The translations under genes and the position numbers were made by a program. A stretch of DNA of 64,000 nucleotides from Lampropedia puyangensis (GTDB lineage Bacteria > Pseudomonadota > Gammaproteobacteria > Burkholderiales > Burkholderiaceae_C): the NCBI RefSeq assembly GCF_004833285.1, contig NZ_STFG01000015.1:32749-96748 (forward strand), written 5' to 3'. Below the pieces are notes generated by a model, which was not told the origin of the DNA, did no database searches, and worked only from the letters and a program-made list of their open reading frames with translations. Of the stretch, positions 49,001 to 58,329 are shown piece by piece. Position 1 is the stretch's first letter, and each line of letters starts with the position of its first letter.

Positions 49001-50758
49001 TTAAAGTGCATCGCTGGCAAAGTCTGCCAGGCGAGAGCGCTCACCGCGTGCCAGTGTGATGTGCCCACTGTGCCCCCATCCTTTGAAGCGGTCAACAGCG
49101 TAAGTCAGGCCTGATGAGCCTTCGGTCAGGTATGGCGTGTCGATCTGGGCCAGGTTGCCCATGCAGATGATCTTGGTGCCAGGACCTGCACGAGTGATCA
49201 GTGTCTTCATTTGCTTGGGTGTGAGGTTCTGTGCTTCATCAATGATGACGTACTTGTTGAGGAAGGTGCGCCCTCGCATGAAGTTCATGCTCTTGATTTT
49301 GATGCGGCTTTTGATCAGATCATTGCTGGCAGCGCGCCCCCACTCACCACCTGAGCCGCTGCCTTTGCTGAGAAACTCGAGATTGTCATCAAGAGCCCCC
49401 ATCCAAGGGCCCATTTTCTCTTCTTCTGTGCCGGGCAGAAATCCGATGTCTTCGCCTACGCTAACGGTGGCGCGTGTCATGATGATTTCGCTGTATCGGC
49501 GTTCATCCAGCACTTGCGTTAAACCTGCGGCGAGAGCCATCAAGGTCTTGCCCGTGCCCGCTGTGCCTGTGAGGGTGACAAAGTCAATCTCAGGGTTCAT
49601 CAGCAGATTGAGTGCGAAATTTTGCTCGCGGTTGCGCGCATTGACGCCCCAGACATTATTTTTGGGGCTGGTATAGTCGCGCAGCGTGCGCAAAACGGCG
49701 GTATGGCCTTGCAGCTCTTCAACAATCGTGTAGAGACCCGCTTCACCAGGAGATTCGTAGTACACGAACTGGTTGATCAACAGCGATTGCACTGCTGGTC
49801 CATGAATCCGATAGAACGTGTCGCCATGGGCTTGCCAGCTTTCGAGTTTTTTACTTTGCTTGACCCAGAAATTGTCAGGCAAAGCTAGGGCACCGCTGTA
49901 AAGCAGCTCGTCATCGTCAAGCGCCTTGTCGTTCTGGTAGTCCTCCGCGGCCATGCCCAGCGCACGGGCTTTCACGCGCATATTGATATCTTTGGAAACC
50001 AAAATGACTTCACGGTTGGGAAACTGCTTTTGTAAGGCGTGAACGACACCCAGAATCTGGTTATCGGCTTTGCCTTGTGGCAATGCCTTAGGCAGACCAT
50101 CGTCGAGTAGCGTGGTCTGGAACAGCAATTTGCCGCTGGCTTGTTTTTGCCCTGTGGCATCAAGGCGCAAGCCGGTACTGAGGTCTGTGTTGTTCAGCGA
50201 GACCAGTGCATCAAGGCTGCGACTGACCTGGCGACCATTGCGTGCGACTTCGGTCGTCCCTTTCTTGTGGGCATCGAGCTCTTCGAGGACGATCAATGGC
50301 AGATAGATGTCATGCTCTTCAAAGCGAAAGAGGGAGGTTGGGTCATGCAGCAAAACATTGGTGTCCAAGACAAACAAACGTGTAGCTTTACCAGGTTTTG
50401 TGCGGCCTAAGGCCGGCTGTTTGTGCGCTGCAGGGCGCTGTGCACTTGGTGCATGTGTTGACGCAGCAGGGGCTGCAGAGACTGGAGCTGCAACTGGTGC
50501 CGGCGCGGCCGTTTGCGGCGTACGGGCAGATGTTTCGACCGCTTTTTTGGGCGGGACTGCAGCGGTTGGCTTCGCCGAAGTAGGGGGTGTCAGCAAGGCT
50601 GCTTTTGTCGATGCTGAGGGCGTATTTTTCACGCCTAGGGCTTCAGCACTGGCGCTGGTCGCGATCAGTTTTTTGGTGTTGGGCTTTGCGTTGCGGGCTG
50701 TATCGCTGCTCGCTTGAACCTTATCACCGCGAGTTTTAGGGGCTGGGGGTAATGGCAT
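49001..50758 (-). CDS. PIN domain-PhoH ATPase with long Ala/Pro-rich N-terminus
   Basis: The 585-residue fusion has a PIN ribonuclease domain (from about 126, FVLDTNVLLHDP, acidic site VLEELDAHK) and a PhoH helicase-like ATPase. Walker A GTAGTGKT is at 398-405, and Walker B VIIDEAQNL follows; ARGERSRLADFAS is the family C-terminal block. PhoH2-type proteins act on RNA. The first ~120 residues are low-complexity (Ala, Pro, Ser, Thr, Lys), unlike the compact family norm, and probably disordered. A terminator-like hairpin at 50796-50828 lies in its leader. Confidence 0.92.
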   Translation of the reverse strand: MPLPPAPKTRGDKVQASSDTARNAKPNTKKLIATSASAEALGVKNTPSASTKAALLTPPTSAKPTAAVPPKKAVETSARTPQTAAPAPVAAPVSAAPAASTHAPSAQRPAAHKQPALGRTKPGKATRLFVLDTNVLLHDPTSLFRFEEHDIYLPLIVLEELDAHKKGTTEVARNGRQVSRSLDALVSLNNTDLSTGLRLDATGQKQASGKLLFQTTLLDDGLPKALPQGKADNQILGVVHALQKQFPNREVILVSKDINMRVKARALGMAAEDYQNDKALDDDELLYSGALALPDNFWVKQSKKLESWQAHGDTFYRIHGPAVQSLLINQFVYYESPGEAGLYTIVEELQGHTAVLRTLRDYTSPKNNVWGVNARNREQNFALNLLMNPEIDFVTLTGTAGTGKTLMALAAGLTQVLDERRYSEIIMTRATVSVGEDIGFLPGTEEEKMGPWMGALDDNLEFLSKGSGSGGEWGRAASNDLIKSRIKIKSMNFMRGRTFLNKYVIIDEAQNLTPKQMKTLITRAGPGTKIICMGNLAQIDTPYLTEGSSGLTYAVDRFKGWGHSGHITLARGERSRLADFASDAL

Positions 50759-50795
50759 GAGAGATCCAATTCAATCGCAAGTCATCAAAGAAGAA

Positions 50796-50828
50796 AGCCG
50801 CCAGCCATCAGTGATGGAGCAGGCGGCT
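50796..50828 (-). promoter_or_regulatory. Terminator-like hairpin in the phoH leader
   Basis: AGCCGCC (50796-50802) pairs with GGCGGCT (50822-50828), and CCATC (50805-50809) pairs with GATGG (50813-50817) inside it. On minus it continues into ttcttcttt. It stands 38 bases upstream of the phoH start with no recognised gene before it, so it could be an attenuator or end an unseen small transcript. Confidence 0.45.
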
Positions 50829-51019
50829 ATCAATAAAACGGCGGACCCAAAGCATGGTGCACTTGGACTGCCGTGTACATAAGTACTGGCAGTCTGTCTT
50901 AACGGCAGTCGCGAAAAGCTAATGGGGCGCATCGCACCCATTATGCACATGAAACACAAGCTGAAAGGTTTCGCTGAGCCAGTGCTGTTGGCACGAAGAT
51001 TCTTCAGATTTAGTCTTTA

Positions 51020-51282
51020 GAACGTGTTCGATCTCTACACAGTCGCGCAAGACTCAAAAAAAAGAGGCAGTGCAAGGCTCTTGCTGCCGCGCATACGTCG
51101 GTATGGGCAAAATGGGCTACGCCGCAATGTGTTTATTTGGGGTCTTGCCCTTCAGGTTGGGGCCCAAAAGGCGCGCTGCTGTGTTAAAAATCCTCGTTTG
51201 GCAGATAGCACGGCTGCGGTTTTTTCCGCGCATCGCATCCTTTTGGACTCGAGCGGTCTGCTTGGAGATCCTAAACACGCTC
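51020..51282. repeat. 263-bp intergenic element with imperfect inverted ends
   Basis: The left end AGAACGTGTTCGATCTC (51020-51036) matches the reverse complement of the right end (51264-51282, GAGATCCTAAACACGCTCT) apart from a two-base indel and two substitutions. Inside is no coding frame of note, but there are short hairpins such as GCGG-T6-CCGC near 51212-51225. The layout is that of a miniature inverted-repeat or intergenic repeat family; a second full copy is not in the window. Confidence 0.55.
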
Positions 51283-51440
51283 TTAGCCCATAGGGGGTGC
51301 CTTGGCTTGTTGTCCTAAAGTGTCTTGCGGATTGCGAAGAGAGCATTCTTCCGGGGACAGGCAATCACAGCCTATGCATTGATTAATGCGCCAGCCCTTT
51401 GTTGCAGCGTTGTTTGATATGGCCTTTATGGAGTGCATTC

Positions 51441-52064
51441 ATGCTCAGAATTCTCGGTAAATCTTCATCCATCAATGTCAGGAAGGTATTGTGGGCCTGT
51501 ACGGAGTTGGGCCTTGCATTTGAACAGGAAGATTGGGGGAGCGGCTATGCTGATGTTCAATCCACGTATTTCAAAGCGCTCAACCCTAATGCGATGGTGC
51601 CCGTGCTTTTGGATGGTGATTTTGTTTTGTGGGAGTCCAACAGCATTCTTCGCTATTTGGCCAACTGCTATGGTGGGCAGGCGTTGTACCCGCTCGAGGC
51701 ACAAGCACGGGCTCGTGTCGATCAGTGGTTGGATTGGCAAGCCGCTGATCTCAATCGCGCATGGGGATATGCTTTTATGGGCTTGGTGCGCCAGTCGCCA
51801 TACCATCAAGATACAGCCCAAATAGCGGCTTCACTGGCTGCTTGGAATGGCTTCATGCGCGTGTTGGAAGGACAGCTCATCCAAACACAGGCTTATGTTG
51901 CAGGAGCATCGCTCAGCTTGGCGGATGTGGCCGTCGGGTTGTCGGTGAACCGCTGGCTGGAGACGCCATTTGATCGCCCACAGTTGCCTGCAGTGACAGC
52001 TTATTGCGATCGGCTTTCAGACAGAATTGGATTTCAGCGCTATGGCCGTAACGGCTTGCCCTAG
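51441..52064 (+). CDS. Glutathione S-transferase family protein
   Basis: Cytosolic protein of 207 residues with an N-terminal thioredoxin-fold domain ([20 protein letters not shown], catalytic Ser/Asn region; [27 protein letters not shown] glutathione-binding region) and an all-alpha C-domain ([23 protein letters not shown]). GGAG is 7 bases before the ATG at 51441. Monocistronic; substrate unknown. Confidence 0.92.
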   Translation: MLRILGKSSSINVRKVLWACTELGLAFEQEDWGSGYADVQSTYFKALNPNAMVPVLLDGDFVLWESNSILRYLANCYGGQALYPLEAQARARVDQWLDWQAADLNRAWGYAFMGLVRQSPYHQDTAQIAASLAAWNGFMRVLEGQLIQTQAYVAGASLSLADVAVGLSVNRWLETPFDRPQLPAVTAYCDRLSDRIGFQRYGRNGLP

Positions 52065-52120
52065 AAGCTTCGATCGTGAGCACGTTCCTGGTCGGAGCTC
52101 AATAGCACACTGAACTGAAG

Positions 52121-52138
52121 CGGCGGCTTATGCCGCCG
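52121..52138. terminator. Hairpin between convergent GST and alcohol dehydrogenase genes
   Basis: CGGCGGC-TTAT-GCCGCCG is a perfect 7-bp stem with a 4-base loop between two convergent stop codons. No T run on either strand, so termination efficiency is doubtful. Confidence 0.45.
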
Positions 52139-52172
52139 GATGGGTGTCGTTTAGGTCGTTTGTGTAGGACGC

Positions 52173-53243
52173 TTACAGATCGATGATGACTTTCATGGCC
52201 TTTTCATCTGCAGCATGCTTGAACACGTCGTAAGCCTTAGGCAGTTCGCTAAATGGGAAATGGTGCGTGGCCATTTTTTCCATAGGCAACTTGCCTGAAC
52301 AGCAGGTTTTCATCAGCATGCCGGTGGTGTTGGCATTGACCAAGCCTGTGGTGATCGTTAAGTTCTTGATCCAGAGTTTTTCAAGCGCGAATTCGACGGG
52401 TTTTCCGTGCACACCCACATTGGCGAGGTGCCCCCCTTCTTTGACCACGTGCTGGCAGATATTCCAAGTGGCTTCCACCCCGACAGCCTCCATCGCGCAG
52501 TCGACGCCACGCCCACCTGTAATCTCCAGAATGCGTTTGACGGCATCTTCCTTGGCGGAGTTAATGGTGTGTGTAGCCCCCAACTCTTTGGCCATAGCAA
52601 GGCGATTTTCATCCATGTCGACCACAATGATCTCGCTGGGAGAATAAAGCTGTGCCGTGAGCACGCAGCCCATTCCGACTGGCCCAGCTCCAACAATGGC
52701 AATGCTGTCGCCGGGTTTAACATTGCCATATTGCACGCCAATTTCGTGTGCGGTAGGCAGGGCGTCTGACAGCAGCACTGCGACGTCTTCGTTTAACTCT
52801 TGCGGCAGCAGATACAGGGATGTATCTGCAAATGGTGTGCGCACGTACTCTGCTTGGGTACCATCAATCATGTAGCCCAGAATCCAGCCGCCTTGGTTGC
52901 GGCAGTGTGCATACAGTTGTTTTTGGCAGTTTTCGCATGTGCCACAACGGCTCACGCAAGAGACGATGACTTTGTCACCTTTTTTGAAGTGGCTCACTCC
53001 TGAGCCGACTTCTTCCACAATTCCGATGCCTTCATGGCCAAGGATGCGCCCATTGAACGCACCTGTTTTTGCTTGAGTTGTGGCGGCGATTTCCGGATTT
53101 TTGCCTTTCCAGATGCCCAAGTCTGTTCCGCAGATGGTGGTTTTGGTCATGCGGATGATGGCATCCGTAGGTTGCTCAATAACAGGCTTATCACGCTCTT
53201 CAAAGCGGATGTCGTTTTCGCCGTAATAGACCATGGCTTTCAT
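52173..53243 (-). CDS. Zinc-dependent alcohol dehydrogenase
   Basis: Medium-chain NAD(P)-dependent alcohol dehydrogenase of 356 residues. Catalytic zinc ligands are in TICGTDL (Cys 38) and GHEGIG (His 69); the structural zinc site is CGTCENCQKQLYAHC. The Rossmann motif VGAGPVGMG is present, followed by VVDMDENR, whose Asp favours NAD(H). Resembles zinc ADHs used for short secondary or primary alcohols. Monocistronic next to a gluconate-type permease (divergent order not operonic). Physiological alcohol unknown. Confidence 0.92.
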   Translation of the reverse strand: MKAMVYYGENDIRFEERDKPVIEQPTDAIIRMTKTTICGTDLGIWKGKNPEIAATTQAKTGAFNGRILGHEGIGIVEEVGSGVSHFKKGDKVIVSCVSRCGTCENCQKQLYAHCRNQGGWILGYMIDGTQAEYVRTPFADTSLYLLPQELNEDVAVLLSDALPTAHEIGVQYGNVKPGDSIAIVGAGPVGMGCVLTAQLYSPSEIIVVDMDENRLAMAKELGATHTINSAKEDAVKRILEITGGRGVDCAMEAVGVEATWNICQHVVKEGGHLANVGVHGKPVEFALEKLWIKNLTITTGLVNANTTGMLMKTCCSGKLPMEKMATHHFPFSELPKAYDVFKHAADEKAMKVIIDL

Positions 53244-53350
53244 GCAATCTCCTTGTATAGCCTATGAGAAGTGGTGTCTCTTCAGTGCATGAGAATTGCT
53301 CATAAATTGTCAATAACATGCAAGATGAGGCTCAATTCATTCTAGGGTTG

Positions 53351-53368
53351 CCCCCTTGTTTTAGGGGG
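53351..53368. other. CCCCCT/AGGGGG inverted repeat between adh and gntP
   Basis: CCCCCT (53351-53356) and AGGGGG (53363-53368) form a 6-bp stem with loop tgtttt, in the gap upstream of the dehydrogenase start (53243) and downstream of gntP (stop 53435). Could be an operator or a weak terminator; no T run. Confidence 0.35.
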
Positions 53369-53434
53369 TAACAGGAGCAATTTAGTACGGCTTTCAGGAG
53401 AGCAAAGCCAGATAGCCATTGGGAGCGTTTTGCG

Positions 53435-54772
53435 TTATAGAACGAATAGGCTCACCAACCAAATACAGGCGAAACTGGTCAACCCCATCACGATGGTTGC
53501 AGAAGTGAAGACGCGCAATGATTCTTTCATCTCAATGTTGGAGAGTTTTGTGACCACCCAGAAATAGGAGTCGTTAGCGTGCGAGGCCACCATGGAGCCT
53601 GCGCACATGGCCAGAACCGCAAACATGCGGCCTGCGTCTGAATCCAAACCAAAAGTGGATAAGCTGGGGGCGATGATGGCAGCAGAAGTCAATGCAGCTA
53701 CGGTGGAGGAGCCTTGTGCTGTTTTGAGCAAGGCGGCAATGATGAAGGGCACCAGCAGGCCAACTGACGCACTACCCAGCGCCTGACCGAGCGCGCTGCC
53801 TACACCGGTTTCTTTGATGATGGCACCAAACATACCGCCTGCACCTGTGATGATCAAAATAGGGCCTGCCTTGAGAATGGCTTCCTCAAGAACATGGCTG
53901 AAATCGCCTTTCTTACCTCCGTTTTTCGCCAATAGCCACATGGCACACAACATACCTGCTAACAGGGCGATCACAGGGTTCCCCAGAAAATGCAACGGCG
54001 CTGCAAAGCCTGTTTTGTAGCCTAAGGTGGTCAGTAAGGTCGATATGGAAATCAAAACCAGCGGCAATACCACTGGGAGCAGTGAAAAGCCAAATGAAGG
54101 CAATTGGGCGGTGGAGATAGCCTCTTCTTGTTCCAGTTGTGCTGGTGCATAGTTCTGCCCCTTACACATCCATGCCGACCAAAAGTAAGCAGCCAAAAGT
54201 CCAGGAACGGAAAAAGCCACCCCGGCGAGAACCAACCAACCAATGTTGGCGTTCAGAGTGGCCGCTGCGGCCAATGCCCCTGGGTGGGTGGGGACCAAGC
54301 AGTGAACCGCAAACAGTGCAGAGCCTAAAATAGATGCAATCAACGGCATCGGCACTTTTGCGTTGGCGCTGATGCTGCGGGCAATACCGCTCAAAATAAT
54401 GTAGCCCGTATCGCAAAAAATCGTCAGGCCTGGGATAAAGCCTGTCCAGGCCATGGCTGGTTTCGCATTGTGTTTACCAGCCAAATTCAAGATATTGGTT
54501 GCAATACTGAGTGCGCCACCGCTTTTTTGCATGCAAACGGCAATCGCGGCACCAAAAATGATAATGAACGAAATATTGCCCAATGTGCTGCCGAAGCCTA
54601 TTTTCAGTGTATCAATGACTTTGGCTAGCGGCAGATCTGTACCCAACAGGGCCAAGGCAAGTGAGACTGCAAACAGAGATCCAAACACATTGGCCTTGAG
54701 TTTGGCGGTGAGGTAAATGATGGCCACAATGCTGAGGACCACCAGCGTGGAGGTAAAGGCAATATTGCTCAT
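53435..54772 (-). CDS. GntP family permease (gluconate:H+ symporter type)
   Basis: Inner-membrane symporter of 445 residues with about 12 membrane segments, the normal size of GntP carriers. Family blocks include IPGLTIFCDTGYIILSG, HCLVPTHPGALAAAATL, ILIITGAGGMFGAIIKETGVG and SHANDSYFWVV. Members move gluconate or related sugar acids. The ATG at 54772 removes an unlikely 15-residue lead. No sugar acid kinase or regulator is adjacent, so the substrate is not settled. Confidence 0.92.
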   Translation of the reverse strand: MSNIAFTSTLVVLSIVAIIYLTAKLKANVFGSLFAVSLALALLGTDLPLAKVIDTLKIGFGSTLGNISFIIIFGAAIAVCMQKSGGALSIATNILNLAGKHNAKPAMAWTGFIPGLTIFCDTGYIILSGIARSISANAKVPMPLIASILGSALFAVHCLVPTHPGALAAAATLNANIGWLVLAGVAFSVPGLLAAYFWSAWMCKGQNYAPAQLEQEEAISTAQLPSFGFSLLPVVLPLVLISISTLLTTLGYKTGFAAPLHFLGNPVIALLAGMLCAMWLLAKNGGKKGDFSHVLEEAILKAGPILIITGAGGMFGAIIKETGVGSALGQALGSASVGLLVPFIIAALLKTAQGSSTVAALTSAAIIAPSLSTFGLDSDAGRMFAVLAMCAGSMVASHANDSYFWVVTKLSNIEMKESLRVFTSATIVMGLTSFACIWLVSLFVL

Positions 54773-54952
54773 GATGAGGGACTTGGTATGAACGGGCAGC
54801 ATCGGCTGCTGGCGCAAGCGCGGTGCAGTCGCTTGCGTAATATGGCAGCCTTGTTGGACTGCAAGAGGGTGCGAAGAAAGCGTGCGAATTATAGGACTGC
54901 GACCTGATGTGTGCAGTCAGCCGGCTGTCGCAGCGTGCGCAGAGTTCCATAT

Positions 54953-54987
54953 AAAAAAAAGGCACCGCCATTTGGTGCCTTTTTTTT
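54953..54987. terminator. Bidirectional terminator downstream of the BCCT gene
   Basis: GGCACC (54961-54966) and GGTGCC (54974-54979) with eight A before and eight T after form a classic hairpin working on both strands. For the minus BCCT gene it lies about 175 bases past the stop, with the DnaA-box module in between. Confidence 0.9.
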
Positions 54988-55005
54988 AATCAGTGCAGGT
55001 GCCCT

Positions 55006-55069
55006 CATAGGGCCATCCCAACCTGCACTACAGTTTATCCACAGCTTTGTCCACTTGCCGTGTGGAAAG
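55006..55069 (+). repeat. DnaA-box module, copy B
   Basis: CATAGGGCCATCCCA (55006-55020), a 14-base spacer, DnaA box TTATCCACA (55035-55043), 3 bases, TTGTCCACT (55047-55055), 5 bases, and TGTGGAAAG (55061-55069, CTTTCCACA on the other strand). The geometry is identical to the copy at 3349-3412. It lies between the stop of the BCCT gene and its terminator, outside any coding sequence. Confidence 0.7.
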
Positions 55070-55162
55070 TTCAAGAAGCGACGGGCGAATTGCGGTTGCA
55101 CCTGTTTGCTCGCCTGATTTCGCTTTGCTGTACAGGGTATTTTCCGCAAGTTGGCGCCACTA

Positions 55163-57142
55163 TTAGCGAATATTGTCTAGGAAGTGGATGTGGCGCTGGT
55201 ATTGGTCCAGCACATCGTGAATCAGGTCTTCCTCGCTCCAACCCATTACGTCATAGTCTTGGCCGCCTTCGCGAAGAAATACTTCCGCACGGTAGAAGTT
55301 GTCATCGTCATTGCGACGGCGACGCGGGTCATCGAGCATAAAGCTTGGCGGGACATAGGGTTGTGGGCGCACAGCATAGAAGAAATCGATTTCTTCACCG
55401 TGCCCGACTTGCAGAGTCACTCGGCCATCTTCGCCTTGTTGAACTTGCACTTCCAGGCCGCGCTTATTCAACTCACCGGCTACTTGCGCTAATGCCCCAT
55501 CTGCCTTGCGGCGCAGGTATAGCAGCACTTCGCGTTTGCGCGGTTGGTGCGTTAGGGAGCGCAGGCGGTTTTTCCAATCTCCACTGGCATTGGGGGCAAC
55601 GCGTGCATAGCGGATGCTGGTTTGTTTGGCCAAATCCGTACTCATGGCTTTGGCTAAGCCCCAACACATCATGATCATCACAATGGTAAAGGGCAAGGCT
55701 GCCGCAATGGTGCCTGCTTGCAGTGCCGTGAGTCCGCCAGCGACCAGCAATGCAATGGCCAGCAAACCAACTAACAGAGCCCAAAAAACACGCTGCCATA
55801 CGGGCGACTCGTCCTCACCTTTGGATGAGAGCATATCAATGACCAACGCCCCAGAGTCGGCCGAAGTCACAAAGAAAATCACCACCAGCAGCGTAGCAAC
55901 CAAACAGGTAATGGATGACAGTGGCAGTTGTTGCAGAAATTCAAATAATGCCAAAGAGCTATCGGCAGCCACGGTATCAACCAAGTGGGTGTAGCCTTCG
56001 GCAATGACCAGATGCAATGCAGAATTTCCGTAGATCGTCATCCATAGAAAAGTGAAGCCGGTAGGGACCATCAGCACCCCAACGACGAATTCGCGGATAG
56101 TGCGCCCACGCGAAATGCGTGCAATAAACATTCCCACAAAAGGGGACCATGCGATCCACCAGCCCCAGTAGAACAAGGTCCATCCGCCAATCCAACCCGG
56201 TTTGGGGTCGTATGCGTAGAGGTTGAAGGTCATCGACAAAATACTGGAGATGTACATCCCTGTGTTTTGTACGAAGGTTTGCAGCAGGTACACCGTAGGG
56301 CCAGCGATCATCACAAAGGCCAGCAAAGCCACTGCCAACAGCATGTTGATTTCAGACAAGATGCGCACGCCACGGTCTAACCCGGAAACTACAGAGCCAG
56401 TTGCGACCAAGGTGATGATGACAATCAAAATTACCTGAACGCTCACCGATGGGGCAATGTCAAACAGGTAACTCAGGCCAGAGTTGATCTGAATCACACC
56501 TAATCCCAGCGATGTCGCCAAACCGAAGATTGTGCCTAGCACTGCAAACGTATCGACTGTGTGGCCGATGGGGCCATAAATTCGGTTGCCAATCAACGGG
56601 TAAAGTGCTGAACGAATGCGCAGCGGCAAACCGTGCCGATAGGAAAAGTAAGCCAAAGACAACGCCACGACGGCGTAAATGGCCCAGGCATGAATGCCCC
56701 AATGGAAGAAGGTGATGCGCATGGCTTGGCGCGCAGCATCCAAAGTCATGCCCTCGTTCACCGGTGGATTGGTGTAGTGCATGATGGGTTCAGCCACACC
56801 AAAGAACATCAGACCAATGCCCATGCCTGCAGCAAACAGCATGGCAAACCAGGTTGGGTAGGTGTAATCGGGCTTACTGTGATCAGGCCCCAGTTTGAGC
56901 TTGCCAAAACCAGAAAACGCAATGCCGACCACAAAAACCAGAAAGCCCGCGACAGCCAATACAGTGAACCAGCCTGCGTCTAGCGCAACCCAGTTTTTTG
57001 CGGCTTGGAAGACGCGCTCACTGGCTGTGGGAAACAAAATGGAACAGGCCACCAACAGCAGTGCTAACCCGGCTGAGGGGTAGAACACCGGCGCAAGAAT
57101 GAGCGCCTTTGGGGGCTTGGACGAGGTGACTTCTTCTGTCAT
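55163..57142 (-). CDS. BCCT family betaine/choline/carnitine transporter
   Basis: The 659-residue inner-membrane transporter has 12 predicted helices and a hydrophilic C-terminal tail of about 150 residues, as in BetT-like osmoregulated carriers. The family signature GWTLFYWGWWIAWSPFVG and GRTIREF are present, as is GMGIGLMFFGVAEPIMHY. In BetT-type proteins the long tail governs osmotic activation. Takes up choline or glycine betaine, which is inferred; no bet genes are adjacent. Confidence 0.94.
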   Translation of the reverse strand: MTEEVTSSKPPKALILAPVFYPSAGLALLLVACSILFPTASERVFQAAKNWVALDAGWFTVLAVAGFLVFVVGIAFSGFGKLKLGPDHSKPDYTYPTWFAMLFAAGMGIGLMFFGVAEPIMHYTNPPVNEGMTLDAARQAMRITFFHWGIHAWAIYAVVALSLAYFSYRHGLPLRIRSALYPLIGNRIYGPIGHTVDTFAVLGTIFGLATSLGLGVIQINSGLSYLFDIAPSVSVQVILIVIITLVATGSVVSGLDRGVRILSEINMLLAVALLAFVMIAGPTVYLLQTFVQNTGMYISSILSMTFNLYAYDPKPGWIGGWTLFYWGWWIAWSPFVGMFIARISRGRTIREFVVGVLMVPTGFTFLWMTIYGNSALHLVIAEGYTHLVDTVAADSSLALFEFLQQLPLSSITCLVATLLVVIFFVTSADSGALVIDMLSSKGEDESPVWQRVFWALLVGLLAIALLVAGGLTALQAGTIAAALPFTIVMIMMCWGLAKAMSTDLAKQTSIRYARVAPNASGDWKNRLRSLTHQPRKREVLLYLRRKADGALAQVAGELNKRGLEVQVQQGEDGRVTLQVGHGEEIDFFYAVRPQPYVPPSFMLDDPRRRRNDDDNFYRAEVFLREGGQDYDVMGWSEEDLIHDVLDQYQRHIHFLDNIR

Positions 57143-57677
57143 GCAAACACTCCTTCGTCTTATTTAGAAAAGGCAATTTGCTTGCTTGGACGATTAGGCC
57201 AAACACCGCAAAACCCACTGCATGGCTGCTGATGTGGGTTGGCGAGATTGTGAATCTACAGGCTACAGCTTGTGCGTGTGCTGGCAAGCGAGGCGGGAAA
57301 ACAGTCAGATGATGCTGCTCAATACGCTTGCAGATGAAGGATCCATGCTGGATTCAATACCTTCATTCCTTGGCATGCTGGCTGCGAAACGCATTAGAGA
57401 ATTGCTTAGTGCCTTCAGAGTAAGGGCGCCAAGCAAAATAATGATTCACACTCTAACAAATCGTATGAAGCGCAAGATTCTAAAAAATGATGGCTTCTGT
57501 AAGCATCTGTTGACAAGTATCGCAGTAGTGTATGTGTGTTTGCTGCAGGCAGCTTGCGCCAGGTAGGCGGGATGTGCTAGTTGATGCTGGCAAAAAGCAA
57601 TTGATGAATGGCCAAGGTATTTTTTCTGCTCAACACTTTGCCCTCATTGCAAGCCAAACTGCGAAAATGCATTGAAA
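57143..57677. other. Intergenic region upstream of the BCCT gene
   Basis: 535 bases. I see no supported gene. An open frame at 57222-57566 was examined and rejected. It should contain the BCCT promoter on minus close to 57142. Confidence 0.4.
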
Positions 57678-57704
57678 TAAAAAGGCAAGCCTTATGGGCT
57701 TGCC
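57678..57704 (-). terminator. Terminator of the Spy-like gene
   Basis: GGCAAGCC (57684-57691) and GGCTTGCC (57697-57704) form an 8-bp stem with a 5-base loop; on minus it is followed by TTTTTATTT. It lies about 25 bases after the stop at 57729. Confidence 0.88.
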
Positions 57705-57728
57705 TGTGGGATGAGTATGGGCGTGCCT

Positions 57729-58148
57729 TTATTCGGCGTGCTTCTTGCCTTCACGGTGTGGGCCGGGTTTTGGTGCTTCAGCATCAAAAATTTTCTGCTG
57801 TGTAGGCGTCAGTTGTGCGTAGAATGCTTGCGTGGCAGCTTCTCTGGTTTGGTGTTCAGCTTGCATTCTTTGATGCATCTGGGTTTTTTGCTTTTCAGTC
57901 AGGGCAGGCTTGACCTCTCGTGGCCCATTTGGCCGCTCGGCTGGTTTCATGGCCGATTGGTATTGTTCCCATGCGCCTTGTTGATTGGGCGAGAGGTTCA
58001 ATTTTTCTTTGAGTTGCGCAATACGTTCTGCATGTGCGGCAGCAGGGTGAGGCGCCGCCGCATTTGCGTCAGATGTTTGTGCTTGCGCTGCCAACGCGCT
58101 TAATGCCAATGCAGAAGCAGCAAACCAGGTACGAAGCGATGTAGTCAT
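57729..58148 (-). CDS. Spy/CpxP-family periplasmic protein (LTxxQ motifs)
   Basis: Exported protein of 139 residues: signal peptide FAASALALSALAAQAQ, then a mainly helical mature part with LSPNQQ and LTPTQQ, the two LTxxQ motifs of the Spy/CpxP fold. That family holds ATP-independent chaperones and envelope-stress modulators. The C-terminal tail is His/Lys/Pro-rich, hinting at metal binding. AAGGAG lies about 9 bases before the ATG. Monocistronic with its own terminator. Confidence 0.88.
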   Translation of the reverse strand: MTTSLRTWFAASALALSALAAQAQTSDANAAAPHPAAAHAERIAQLKEKLNLSPNQQGAWEQYQSAMKPAERPNGPREVKPALTEKQKTQMHQRMQAEHQTREAATQAFYAQLTPTQQKIFDAEAPKPGPHREGKKHAE

Positions 58149-58329
58149 GATGGATTTCTCCTTAGAAGGTGCAAACAACACACCATGCGTTGTTTGCACG
58201 CCAACTACTGTGCACTTGACTTGTTTCTGTCGCGTATGGCGATAAAGGGCTTATCGTAAAGTTGTATGTCGTGCGTATGAGCAGTGTCACCAACCAGTAA
58301 CAATGCGGAGGGGCACGCAAAAACAAAAC

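Noticed and set aside
50771..50959. 62-codon open frame upstream of phoH on minus
   Set aside because: It runs through the hairpin 50796-50828 and a region of inverted GACTGCC/GGCAGTC repeats, with no ribosome site or similarity.
57222..57566. Open frame of 114 codons with a hydrophobic, LLQAAC-containing end
   Set aside because: The lipobox-like Cys is four codons from the stop, so no mature lipoprotein could remain. There is no ribosome site or family similarity, and codon use looks random.
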